Source: Thioclava sp. GXIMD2076
GTDB lineage: Bacteria; Pseudomonadota; Alphaproteobacteria; Rhodobacterales; Rhodobacteraceae
Direction of reading: 5' to 3'
Length of the DNA: 64,000 nucleotides
Assembly (NCBI RefSeq): GCF_037949795.1
Contig: NZ_CP149933.1
Span: 1 to 64,000, forward strand
Numbering within the stretch: the stretch's first letter is position 1; each line of letters begins with the position of its first letter. Below, piece by piece: positions 45,263-54,068 of the stretch. A program made the translations under genes and the position numbers. The notes under the pieces are model-generated. The model saw only the letters and a program-made list of their open reading frames with translations. It had not been told where the DNA came from and ran no database searches.

Positions 45263-46168
45263 TTAGATTTTCCTTTGGCCCATTTTGCCAATTTCTAGAC
45301 GATCTTTCAACCACTTGGAGAATTCTTGGACAATAGGGTTTGAAAGATTTTCATCTGGTGTGCAAAGAAAATAGCCGGATTCGGTATGCAGCGCCGCCGA
45401 AAAAGGTCGCATTAATTTGCCTTCCCGAAGCTCTTTTGCCCATAAAACAGTATCTCCGATGGCGATGCCTTCTCCCGCCATGACCGCGGTGAAGACGATG
45501 TTCATGTCGGAAAAACAGATCCCGCGATGGGCATTTTCCGGCGGTAGCCCCGAAAGCTGCATCCACTGCTCCCAATCGGTAAAGTCGCCCATATGCAACA
45601 ATGTCGCCTCACGCAGAATTCCAAGGTCATTGAAGCTTTTGAACTGGCTCAGATAGGCAGGGCTGCAAAGCGGCGTGAATTCGACCGACATCAGTGGCTC
45701 GACCTGTAAATGGGCGCGGTTCTCGCAATCGAATGTAATGAACAGGTCGACATCGGGATCGGCCGTGGCGACCAGATTATGGGTCGTGACGACATTGAGA
45801 ACGACATCGGGATGCTCGGCAATGAAGTCGCTCATATTGGTGCAAAGCCAGGCCGAGGCAAATCCGGGCGGGGCGCTGATCGTCAGGCGCCCCGTCAACC
45901 CGTTCTGGCTGCGCCGCGAGGTTGATGTCGCGATCATGCTTAGGGCCCGGCGCACGTCTTCCGCATATGCCATCGCGCGCGGTGTGATTTCGGTCTGGTT
46001 GCCGGTCCGGATCAGGATCTTGAACCCCAGATCGCGTTCAAGCAGGCGCAACTGGTGACTGATTGCGCTGCGGGTCAGGTTCAGCTCCGAGGCCGCTCGC
46101 CAGAGCGCGCCATTTCGTGCGACGCTCTCGATTGCCCGAAGCGCCTGCATCGAGGGAAAACGGTTCAT
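45263..46168 (-). CDS. LysR-family regulator (carnitine region)
   Basis: A 301-residue LysR protein. The N-terminal helix-turn-helix covers MQALRAIESVARNGALWRAA and LTRSAISHQLRLLERDLG, and a type 2 periplasmic-binding-like ligand domain follows (NGLTGRLTISAPPGFASAWL). It resembles the GcvA group. It lies in the same direction between the dioxygenase pair and the carnitine run and probably controls one or both. Confidence 0.87.
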   Translation of the reverse strand: MNRFPSMQALRAIESVARNGALWRAASELNLTRSAISHQLRLLERDLGFKILIRTGNQTEITPRAMAYAEDVRRALSMIATSTSRRSQNGLTGRLTISAPPGFASAWLCTNMSDFIAEHPDVVLNVVTTHNLVATADPDVDLFITFDCENRAHLQVEPLMSVEFTPLCSPAYLSQFKSFNDLGILREATLLHMGDFTDWEQWMQLSGLPPENAHRGICFSDMNIVFTAVMAGEGIAIGDTVLWAKELREGKLMRPFSAALHTESGYFLCTPDENLSNPIVQEFSKWLKDRLEIGKMGQRKI

Positions 46169-46243
46169 AGATGTCTTTCGTCAATAACACTTATCTTCGG
46201 AAGCGTAACGCAACCGAGGGGAAGTGAGTAGGGCCAGGCGGGC

Positions 46244-46975
46244 TTACAAATGCGGCAATTGCGCCTTGAGGTAGGCAAAATGACGATCTGCCATGCCAGC
46301 ATAAGGGCGCCAGCCATCCGCAGTATTCTGTGCGACCGCATCGGATAGAATCGCCAGGGGCGCCCCCGTAGACTTCGCCAAGATCAGCGTCTGGGCGGCT
46401 TTTTCAAAGAAATACAGGTCTTCGAACGCTGCCGCGACAGTCTGGCCGACGATGGTCACGCCATGGTTGCCCATAACCAGAACGGTTTTGTCGCCAAGGT
46501 TTTCAGCCAGCCGCTCGCCCTCTTCCTCGGCATCGGCAATACCCCCGAACGACAGATCATAGGCGGTGCGGCCGTAGAACCGCGCCGTGTTATTGTCGAT
46601 GGGCACGACCGTGGGATCTTTCAGGCAGGCCAGCGCCGTTGCATAGGGTGAATGGCAATGCAGAATAACCCGCGCCTCGGGTTTGCGGCGGTGAAGCGTC
46701 CCATGCACGCACCATGCAGACGCATCCGGTGGGTCGGGACGGTCCAGAACCGACGGATCGTTGCTGTCCAGCTCCAGAAGATCGTCGGGGCGGATCGCGC
46801 CAAAATGCTGCCATTTCGGGTTCAGAAGGAACTGCGCCCCGTCCTCCGAAACCGCCGCACTGAAATGGTTGCCAACGGACTCGCTCCAGCCCAGCTGGTG
46901 GCAGATACGGAACGCCGCCGCCAGATCTATGCGCAGCGCGGTCGTATCCGGTTCAAGAGACGGATGCGCGTTCAT
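46244..46975 (-). CDS. Class II aldolase/adducin-family protein (dioxygenase partner)
   Basis: A 243-residue protein with the aldolase II fold: GWSESVGNHFSAAVSED, the metal His pair in VILHCHSPYATALA, and VLVMGNHGVTIVG. The start at 46975 overlaps the stop of the gamma-butyrobetaine dioxygenase-like gene (ATGA), so both are co-translated. It is a distant paralogue of the gene at 34120. The substrate is unknown. Confidence 0.82.
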   Translation of the reverse strand: MNAHPSLEPDTTALRIDLAAAFRICHQLGWSESVGNHFSAAVSEDGAQFLLNPKWQHFGAIRPDDLLELDSNDPSVLDRPDPPDASAWCVHGTLHRRKPEARVILHCHSPYATALACLKDPTVVPIDNNTARFYGRTAYDLSFGGIADAEEEGERLAENLGDKTVLVMGNHGVTIVGQTVAAAFEDLYFFEKAAQTLILAKSTGAPLAILSDAVAQNTADGWRPYAGMADRHFAYLKAQLPHL

Positions 46976-48111
46976 GCCTTGAACCGCCCTTCGCTGACCA
47001 GCGCCCGATAGGTCGAGCGCATTTCGGCGCGGTCGGTGTAGCAGCCGCGAAGATAGCGGTCGCCGCTTGTCGCCGAATAGGCCGCGCGCCCGTGAACGAT
47101 GCGGTGGTTGTCGAACACCATGCATTCGCCCGCTTTCATCAGGAAGGTCATCATGTATTTGTCTTCCTGCAGCATTTTCCCGAAGCGGCAGAATGCCGGA
47201 TACCAGCGGTCGAGCAGCGCCTGATCAAGGTCGGAGATATCCAGCATGTGCTGCGAAATGGTTAGCCCCGAAACCTCGCCATGTTGGTCAAGTTCGATCA
47301 CGGTCTGGCGCGAACGCATGTCATAGGTGTCGTGTTCGCAATAGAACGGCACCGGCGTCTCGCTCAGCAGCTTGAAGCCTTCGGGATCGCGTTGTCGGAA
47401 GTCATTGGCAACGGCCACACCATCAGCATAAAGGCTTTCGCCCCCTTGCACGCTATTGGCGCGGCAATGCAGGAACTGGACGCCCGGCGCATGTTCCTCG
47501 GCAGGGGTGTCGGTATGCAGTTCCAGCGCGGCAGAGGTATAGGCCGTGTTGGTGGGTTTGATATGCGTCTTCACATCGAAATAATCGCCGAAGAAGGTGG
47601 GCCGGACCTGTCCGATCATCTCGGCGGTTTCGGTCAACCCTTCGTTACTATCGGGCATATCGGTCAGGATGGTGAAACCCTGCACCAGCATTGCTTCGAT
47701 CCATTTCGCCCTCAATGCCGGATTTGCCAGAAGCGCGGGCTGGCTGAAGCGTGGCACCTGCGGATAGTGATCGCCATACCACGCGCTGCGCGGCAGATCG
47801 GCGGGGTCATGGCGCGGGGTGCCTTTGGCGAAGGTTTCAAGCCATGCAAGAGGGAAACGGGTGACGTGATCCTCGTCGGCCCATTTGATGACCAGCGCGT
47901 TGCTGTCAACCTCGGCGCTTTCGGCGCGCGGCGCTGCCGCAAGGTGGAAGATGTCGAAGCTCCGCTCGCGCGTATCGGTGTTGAACGAGGTCGGGCAGTT
48001 GTCGCGCAGCCAGTAATAATTAAAGTAATGCGCCGCCCCGTCGGACAGAACGACCTCAAGCCCCTGAGACTTAAGTGTGGGGCGCGACAGCGTATCATCC
48101 ATTATATTCAT
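46972..48111 (-). CDS. Gamma-butyrobetaine dioxygenase-like 2-oxoglutarate/Fe(II) oxygenase
   Basis: A 379-residue protein of the BBOX/TMLH family: a DUF971-like N-terminal domain (YYWLRDNCPTS) and a TauD-like oxygenase domain. Fe ligands are His199-x-Asp201 in ELHTDTP and His340 in NHRIVHGR. It probably hydroxylates gamma-butyrobetaine to L-carnitine with O2 and 2-oxoglutarate. The N-terminal zinc site is mostly lost: after DNC the expected further Cys residues are missing. Divergent from a LysR gene. Confidence 0.82.
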   Translation of the reverse strand: MNIMDDTLSRPTLKSQGLEVVLSDGAAHYFNYYWLRDNCPTSFNTDTRERSFDIFHLAAAPRAESAEVDSNALVIKWADEDHVTRFPLAWLETFAKGTPRHDPADLPRSAWYGDHYPQVPRFSQPALLANPALRAKWIEAMLVQGFTILTDMPDSNEGLTETAEMIGQVRPTFFGDYFDVKTHIKPTNTAYTSAALELHTDTPAEEHAPGVQFLHCRANSVQGGESLYADGVAVANDFRQRDPEGFKLLSETPVPFYCEHDTYDMRSRQTVIELDQHGEVSGLTISQHMLDISDLDQALLDRWYPAFCRFGKMLQEDKYMMTFLMKAGECMVFDNHRIVHGRAAYSATSGDRYLRGCYTDRAEMRSTYRALVSEGRFKA

Positions 48112-48188
48112 AGGTATTTCCCTGTTCTAATGCGTTTTCGCTGGTAGGTTTTCACAGCTTCCCTCTTGCGAACAGAGCGGTTAGTTTG

Positions 48189-48215
48189 AACATAAGTTAA
48201 GAACAGGGTTATGTT
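48189..48215. promoter_or_regulatory. Inverted repeat in the LysR/dioxygenase divergent region
   Basis: AACATAA (48189-48195) and TTATGTT (48209-48215) form an inverted repeat with a 13-base spacer that ends at the LysR ATG. The spacing fits a LysR-type (T-N11-A-like) autoregulatory site in the 104-base divergent region. Confidence 0.45.
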
Positions 48216-49106
48216 ATGAGCCGCTTGCCACCCCTACGTCTTCTCACCACCTTCGAGGCGATCGCGCGCCATGGTTCGATGCATCTGGCGGCTGCGCGGT
48301 TGAATGTGACCCAGCCTGCGATCAGCCAGAGCCTTAAGGCGCTCGAGGATCATGTCGGCGCGCAGTTGCTGGATCGTTCGACACGGCCCGCCCGGCTGAC
48401 GGAGGCCGGAGAGATCCTCGCGCGCGCGGTGCGCGAGGGTTTGGGGCGGATCTCGGTTGCAGTGGAGGATATCCGGGACATGGCCGGACTTGGCGGCCAG
48501 CAGGTTACGGTGTCCTGCACTATCGGGATGGCGACATATTGGCTGATGCCCCGCTTGCCCGACTTTTATGCCAAACATCCCGAAATCACCGTCAATGTGC
48601 AGGCGCCCGCTAGCGATTTGCCGCATCTTGCCCCTGGTATTGATATCGCGATCCGTTACGGAACGGGTAACTGGCATGAGGGGCGGACCTTCAAGCTATT
48701 CGAGGAGCGCATTTTTCCGGTTGCCGCGCCCGCGCTGCTGGAGCGGCTGCAGCGCGAGGGTATAGGCCTTGAGGCTGCGCCCCTGATCCATGTCCGCAGT
48801 CCGCGCAACCAGCATTGGGCAGGGTGGGAAGAGTATTTTTTGGCGCGCGGGATCATACGCGAAAGGCTAACGGGTCAGACATTCACCAATTATGTTCAGG
48901 CCGCTCAGGCGGTGCTGGATGGGCGCGGGGTCATGCTGGGGTGGCGTTCGATTGCGGCAGGCGCCGTGCGCGAAAAAACATTGTGCCCCTGGCCTGATGG
49001 CGAACTGGATCTCGGCACCTCCTACTTCGTCACGACGACCCAGCCCGTCTCGCAGAGTACGAATGAGTTTACTGCCTGGCTGAGCGAGAATGCCAAAAAG
49101 CCATGA
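48216..49106 (+). CDS. LysR-family regulator, GcvA-like
   Basis: A 296-residue LysR regulator: helix-turn-helix in GSMHLAAARLNVTQPAISQS followed by a ligand domain typical of the GcvA group (VTVSCTIGMATYWLMPRLPD). It is divergent from the dioxygenase-aldolase pair, the classic arrangement for a LysR protein that activates the facing operon and represses itself. Confidence 0.88.
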   Translation: MSRLPPLRLLTTFEAIARHGSMHLAAARLNVTQPAISQSLKALEDHVGAQLLDRSTRPARLTEAGEILARAVREGLGRISVAVEDIRDMAGLGGQQVTVSCTIGMATYWLMPRLPDFYAKHPEITVNVQAPASDLPHLAPGIDIAIRYGTGNWHEGRTFKLFEERIFPVAAPALLERLQREGIGLEAAPLIHVRSPRNQHWAGWEEYFLARGIIRERLTGQTFTNYVQAAQAVLDGRGVMLGWRSIAAGAVREKTLCPWPDGELDLGTSYFVTTTQPVSQSTNEFTAWLSENAKKP

Positions 49107-49588
49107 TTCAGCCTCCGCCAGGTGACCTGAACGACGAGCAGGTTTGCTGGCGTTCCGACGCGTGAATGGAGCGGTTCAAGCCGTCCTTACCGAAAAACCG
49201 TGGCAAGGCCCCTGCCGATGCGACAGTGAGGATCGAGCCACCATCGGCTCGAGACCGATCCGAACAGGGAATGCGGACCGGTCGAGACCCGATACGACCG
49301 GTGTCCGGACTTAGGTTTCGTCGGGAAGTGTGGGCTTTATGGTCACGATGTCGATGAGCATGAAAATGACGTTTTTTCCAATGTTCTGGCGCGGTTGCGC
49401 GAGCGTGCTCAAGGGAGGATTGGTGATCGCGGCATATCAAGTGTCATTGAAACCGCTCGGTCAGATGTCGTGCGAAGGCTCACCGTCGGTTTGCCTGCGC
49501 GTGTAAAAGCGCCGAACGCAACGTCACGGGGCGGAGCTTTTGGCGTGGGATTAGCGGACACGGTCCGGTCTGTTCCCGCGCGGGCGTG
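49107..49588. other. 480-base region without a recognisable gene
   Basis: It lies between the LysR gene and the convergent GntR gene. A plus-strand frame near 49300-49560 stays open for about 80 codons but matches nothing I know and has no good ribosome-binding site. It may be an eroded gene or element end. No repeat or RNA structure was recognised. Confidence 0.4.
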
Positions 49589-50233
49589 TCAGAGCCGTGT
49601 GAAGGCGGAGACAAGCATCCGTTCGGATTGGAGGAGATAACTCTCGAGAAGATCTGCGGCGGCCTCGGGGCGACCGGCTCTCAGGCACTCGATCAGGCGC
49701 GCGTTCATCTCGATGAAGGGTTCGTGCAGATATTGCGGATCTTCGACCAATCCGAAAACAAGCCGTAACTCGACCGTTAGAGTGGCATAGAACGCATTCA
49801 GGCGCGGGCTGTCGGCAAGCGACAGGAGGGCGTCGTGAAATTCCATATTGGCGCTGCCCACCGCCTGCCAATCGCCTTGCGCGGCATGCGCGCGGGCACG
49901 TTCTACAGCCTCCGCCATCCGTGTGATAGCGGGATGGCCGGCATAGCTCGTGCGCACGGCCTGCACCTCGATGATCCGGCGGATCCGGTAGATGTCGAGG
50001 ATCGATTCCATCGACGGGCGCGCCACCGATATGCCGCGATTGGCCTCGTGTAGAAGAAGCCCGTCCTTGACGAGGATGCGGAAAGCCTCGCGTAGCGTGT
50101 TGCGAGAGACATCGAGCCGTTCGGCATAGGCCGCCTCGGACAGCCGCGCGCCGGGGCGCAGATCGCCCGACACGATCAGCGCCCTGATCCGTTCGGCGCT
50201 GCGTTGTGCCAGCGAAAGGGGCAGACCTGTCAT
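49589..50233 (-). CDS. GntR-family regulator (FCD subfamily)
   Basis: A 214-residue regulator with a winged helix (GDLRPGARLSEAAYAERLDV and SRNTLREAFRILVKDGLL) and an FCD ligand domain. It is divergent from the Nramp-like/pxp operon across about 250 bases that hold a classic FadR-type site (50396-50408). It probably represses that operon and responds to a carboxylate such as 5-oxoproline; the ligand is inferred from context. Confidence 0.88.
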   Translation of the reverse strand: MTGLPLSLAQRSAERIRALIVSGDLRPGARLSEAAYAERLDVSRNTLREAFRILVKDGLLLHEANRGISVARPSMESILDIYRIRRIIEVQAVRTSYAGHPAITRMAEAVERARAHAAQGDWQAVGSANMEFHDALLSLADSPRLNAFYATLTVELRLVFGLVEDPQYLHEPFIEMNARLIECLRAGRPEAAADLLESYLLQSERMLVSAFTRL

Positions 50234-50395
50234 CGTGTACCTCGTGAAATTTGTGCAAGGGCTCTCATATTTCCGCCACAGGTGCCAGCGATGGTGCAGA
50301 TTTGGCCGCTATTTGCTACAATCGTGATGAAATAATATGCAGAAATTTAAAAATAGAACGGCAAGACTCGTCTTTTTGTATGATGATATAAAATT

Positions 50396-50408
50396 ATTGT
50401 TGAACAAT
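50396..50408. promoter_or_regulatory. FadR-type operator candidate ATTGTTGAACAAT
   Basis: A 13-bp palindrome of the form TTGT-N3-ACAA, the consensus bound by many FCD-type GntR regulators. It lies between the divergent GntR gene and the Nramp-like gene, 76 bases before the latter's start, in an AT-rich promoter-like stretch. Confidence 0.6.
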
Positions 50409-50483
50409 GTGCCGAGCGTAGGCCACGTTTCTCCTAAACGGGAGCAGAGCACGCCTCTCGCATCATCCAAAGGGGAGACCGCA

Positions 50484-51710
50484 TTGTCCGATCAGATCCA
50501 ACCTGCCCGCCTGACGCGCCATGCGCTTGTGGCCGCGATTTTCATGATGGCCACATCGGCCATCGGTCCGGGGTTCATTACCCAGACGGCCACATTCACA
50601 GGCAAGCTCGGCGCGACCTTCGCCTTTGCCATCCTCGTTTCGATCCTGATCGACTTCGTGGTGCAGATGAACATCTGGCGCATCATCACCCTTTCGCGCC
50701 GCCGCGCCGCCGAGATCGCCAATGCAGCCCTGCCCGGAACCGGTTATCTGCTGGCGGTCTTCATCCTGCTGGGCGGGTTCGTGTTCAATGTGGGCAATAT
50801 CGCGGGGGCAGGGCTTGGCACGAATGCGCTTCTGGGCCTCGACCCCAAGACAGGCGGCGTGATCAGTGCGCTCATCGCGGTCGGCATCTTCCTGTCCAAA
50901 CGGGCGGGGCTCGTGATGGACCGTGTGGTTGTGGTGCTGGGGCTTGTGATGCTCGCGCTGGTGGTCTTTGTCGCCTGCGTCTCGCATCCGCCGGTGGGAG
51001 AGGCTCTGCGTCAGACGATTTTCCCGGACAGTATCGATTTCGCGACCATCGTCACCATCGTGGGCGGCACGATCGGCGGCTATATCACCTATGCGGGTGC
51101 GCACCGGCTCCTTGATCAGGGCATGGTAGGCGAGGAGAACCTTCCCTTGGTCACCCGCGCGGCTCTGACCGGTATCGTGGTCACAGGCGTCATGCGCTTC
51201 GTGCTGTTTCTAGCCATTCTGGGTGTGGTTTCGGCAGGGCTCGTGATCGATACGTCAGGCCAGAGCGGCAATCCGGCGGCGCAGGCCTTCCGCGCGGCAG
51301 CGGGCGATCTTGGGCTGCGGGTGTTCGGCGCGATCCTGTGGGGTGCGGCCATTACCAGTGTGATCGGGGCGGCCTATACCTCGGTCTCCTTCCTGACTGT
51401 CTTCCTGCCGCGACTGAGCGAGCGCGGACGGGCGGTGGCCACTGTGGTGTTCATCGCGCTTTCGCTGGCTACATATATCGGGCTGGGCACGGCCCCTGCG
51501 GCACTTCTGGTCTTCGCGGGCGGCTTCAACGGGCTGATACTGCCTGTGGGGTTCAGCGTCTTCATGTATGTGGGCTGGGCGCGCCCCGATCTTCTGGGGG
51601 GGTATCGCTCGCCACGCTGGCTGCTGGTCTCGGGGACGCTTGTCTGTGTGCTGACCTGGTATATGGGCCTGAAATCGGTCGGCGCGATCTTTGCCTTCCT
51701 GGGCCAGTAA
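50484..51710 (+). CDS. Nramp-family-like permease of the pxp operon (YcsG-like)
   Basis: A 408-residue membrane protein with about 11 helices. The first helix reads [20 protein letters not shown], matching the Nramp fold, but the metal-binding DPGN motif of true Mn/Fe carriers is absent. Bacillus YcsG, next to ycsF and kip genes, is the same type. It probably carries 5-oxoproline or a related organic compound rather than metal. A TTG start at 50484 is favoured by AGGGGAG upstream. Confidence 0.8.
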   Translation: MSDQIQPARLTRHALVAAIFMMATSAIGPGFITQTATFTGKLGATFAFAILVSILIDFVVQMNIWRIITLSRRRAAEIANAALPGTGYLLAVFILLGGFVFNVGNIAGAGLGTNALLGLDPKTGGVISALIAVGIFLSKRAGLVMDRVVVVLGLVMLALVVFVACVSHPPVGEALRQTIFPDSIDFATIVTIVGGTIGGYITYAGAHRLLDQGMVGEENLPLVTRAALTGIVVTGVMRFVLFLAILGVVSAGLVIDTSGQSGNPAAQAFRAAAGDLGLRVFGAILWGAAITSVIGAAYTSVSFLTVFLPRLSERGRAVATVVFIALSLATYIGLGTAPAALLVFAGGFNGLILPVGFSVFMYVGWARPDLLGGYRSPRWLLVSGTLVCVLTWYMGLKSVGAIFAFLGQ

Positions 51711-51747
51711 TCGCGACACCGGAAAGAGAGCGAGGAGGAAAGAAAAG

Positions 51748-52509
51748 ATGGATCTTAATAGCGATCTCGGCGAGAGCTTCGGCGCTTGGGCAATGGGCGA
51801 TGATGCGGCCATGCTCGACATCGTCACCTCGGCCAATGTGGCCTGCGGTTTCCATGCCGGTGATCCGGCAGGCATCCTGCGCACCCTCGAACGCGCGGCC
51901 GAGCGCGGCGTGGCGGTGGGGGCGCATGTGGGCTACCGCGATCTGGCGGGGTTCGGCCGGCGCAATATGGATGTGTCCTCCGAGGATCTGACCGCCGAGG
52001 TGATTTACCAGATCGGGGCGCTCGATGCGCTGGCGCGGGTGGCGGGCACGCGGGTATCCTATGTAAAACCGCATGGCGCGCTCTATAACACCATCGCCCA
52101 TGATGCCCGTCAGGGGCAGGCCGTGATCGCGGCGCTCAAGGCGCTTGGCGGGGATCTGGTGCTGATGGCGCTGGCAGGCAGCCCGCTTGTGGCGCGGGCG
52201 CGGGCACAGGGACTGAGCGTGGTGGGTGAGGCCTTCGCCGACCGCGCCTATACGCCCGAGGGCACGCTGGTCTCGCGCAAGGAGGCAGGGGCCGTTTTGC
52301 ATGATCCCGCGCATGTGGCACAGCGCATGCGCCGCTTTGCCCGCGAGGGGGTGATCGAGGCGATTGACGGGAGCCTCGTCACGCTTGATGCGGGCTCGAT
52401 CTGTGTTCATGGCGACAGCCCTGATGCGGTGGCCATGGCGCGATGCATCCGTGACCTTCTTGCCGCTGACGGCGTGGCGCTCGGGGCTTTCGCGAGGGCG
52501 GGCGCATGA
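51748..52509 (+). CDS. pxpA: 5-oxoprolinase subunit PxpA (LamB/YcsF family)
   Basis: A 253-residue LamB/YcsF protein with the family start [19 protein letters not shown], then [12 protein letters not shown] and VKPHGALYN. PxpA with PxpB and PxpC hydrolyses 5-oxoproline to glutamate using ATP. GGAGGAAAG precedes the ATG. It overlaps the PxpBC fusion by four bases. Confidence 0.92.
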   Translation: MDLNSDLGESFGAWAMGDDAAMLDIVTSANVACGFHAGDPAGILRTLERAAERGVAVGAHVGYRDLAGFGRRNMDVSSEDLTAEVIYQIGALDALARVAGTRVSYVKPHGALYNTIAHDARQGQAVIAALKALGGDLVLMALAGSPLVARARAQGLSVVGEAFADRAYTPEGTLVSRKEAGAVLHDPAHVAQRMRRFAREGVIEAIDGSLVTLDAGSICVHGDSPDAVAMARCIRDLLAADGVALGAFARAGA

Positions 52510-54068
52510 GGGTCCTTCCGGTCGCCCTCGAGGCCGTTCTGGTCGAGCTGGACAGCCTCGAGGAGGTGTTGGCCCTTCACGAGAGCCTGCGCGAGGCCCC
52601 GCTTGCGGGCGTCACCGAAATGGTGCCTGCCGCCCGAACTCTCTTCATCGGGTTCGACCCGCTGGTTCAGGGCGGCGACCGGATCGCGGCAGAGGTCGCG
52701 CGGCGCGACCTGACCCCGCGCGCGCAAGGCCCCGCGCGCCTGCGCGAGCTGCCTACGCGCTATGAAGGCGAGGATCTCGCCGAAGTGGCGGCCCTTACGG
52801 GGCTGAGCGTGGCAGAGGTTATCGCGCGACATCAATCACAGCCATGGACCGTCGCCTTTTGCGGTTTTGCGCCGGGCTTTGGCTATATGACCGGAGGGGA
52901 TCCCGCGCTCGATGTACCCCGCCGCCAGAGCCCGCGCACACGGATTCCGGCGGGAGCGGTGGCGCTTGCAGGCAAGTTTAGCGGCGTCTATCCCAAAGCG
53001 AGCCCCGGTGGCTGGCAGATCATCGGCACCACCGATGTGCCGATGTGGGACCTCTCCCGTGATCCGCCGGCTTTCCTGCAGCCCGGTGATCATGTGCAAT
53101 TCACACAGGCCCGCGGCAAGAGCCACCCTGTCGTCCTGCCTATGCCCGAGACCCGCCCTGCGCCCGCGCAGGGCACGGGCTTCAGGGTCACCGCCTCCCC
53201 GTTTCCGGCGCTCTTTCAGGATCTGGGCCGTTTGGGGCAGGCGGGGCAGGGTGTATCGGCCTCGGGTGTGCTCGACCGGCACGCGTTTCGTGCGCTCAAC
53301 CGGATGCTGGGCAATGCGCCGGGCACGCCTGCAATCGAGTTGACAGGCGGCGGGTTTGCCTTCCGTGCCGAGGAGACAGCAGTGATCGCGGTGACGGGGG
53401 CGCCCTGCGCGGTGAAAGTGAATGGCTGGAACCTCGGCTCCCATGCGCCGCTTGCGCTCGATGCGGGCGATCATGTGGAGATCGGCGCGCCGCTATCGGG
53501 GCTGCGCAGCCTTCTCGGCGTGCGTGGCGGGTTCGATGTCGAGCGGATCATGGGCTCTGCTACCCGTGATACCTTGGCCGAGGTCGGGCCCGAGCCGCTT
53601 GGTGCGGGGGCTGTTCTGGAGCTTGCACATGCGCGCGCGGGGGCTGTCGAGCCCGCCCTCTCCCCGCCCGAGTTGCCCAGACCCGGCGAAACCGTGGTGC
53701 TGGATGTGGTGATGGGTCCGCGCACCGACTGGTTTTCGCCCGAAACCGTGGCGGCGCTCTCGGGCCAGCTCTGGGAGGTCACGCCGCAGTCCTCGCGGGT
53801 GGGCATCCGGCTCTCGGGCGAGGCGCTGACCCGCGAGGATGCGCGCGAGCTGCCCTCCGAGGGCACAGCCACGGGCGCGCTGCAGGTGCCGCATTCGGGC
53901 CAGCCCGTGCTGTTTCTGGCCGACCACCCCCTGACGGGGGGCTATCCGGTGATCGGTTCGGTTGCCAGCTACCATCTCGATCTGGCGGGGCAGATCCCGC
54001 CCGGCGCGAAGATCCGGTTCAATCCGCTCGCGCCCTTTGCCGAAATTCTTTCTCGAGGATCCAAGTGA
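52506..54068 (+). CDS. Fused 5-oxoprolinase subunits PxpB-PxpC (KipI-KipA domains)
   Basis: A 520-residue fusion. Residues 1-215 are the KipI/AHS1 domain ([32 protein letters not shown]), and residues about 225-520 the KipA/AHS2 domain ([47 protein letters not shown]). Separate pxpB and pxpC genes are the norm; the fusion is also the order found in the carboxyltransferase part of urea carboxylase. Overlaps both neighbours, so the three proteins are made in step. Confidence 0.9.
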   Translation: MRVLPVALEAVLVELDSLEEVLALHESLREAPLAGVTEMVPAARTLFIGFDPLVQGGDRIAAEVARRDLTPRAQGPARLRELPTRYEGEDLAEVAALTGLSVAEVIARHQSQPWTVAFCGFAPGFGYMTGGDPALDVPRRQSPRTRIPAGAVALAGKFSGVYPKASPGGWQIIGTTDVPMWDLSRDPPAFLQPGDHVQFTQARGKSHPVVLPMPETRPAPAQGTGFRVTASPFPALFQDLGRLGQAGQGVSASGVLDRHAFRALNRMLGNAPGTPAIELTGGGFAFRAEETAVIAVTGAPCAVKVNGWNLGSHAPLALDAGDHVEIGAPLSGLRSLLGVRGGFDVERIMGSATRDTLAEVGPEPLGAGAVLELAHARAGAVEPALSPPELPRPGETVVLDVVMGPRTDWFSPETVAALSGQLWEVTPQSSRVGIRLSGEALTREDARELPSEGTATGALQVPHSGQPVLFLADHPLTGGYPVIGSVASYHLDLAGQIPPGAKIRFNPLAPFAEILSRGSK

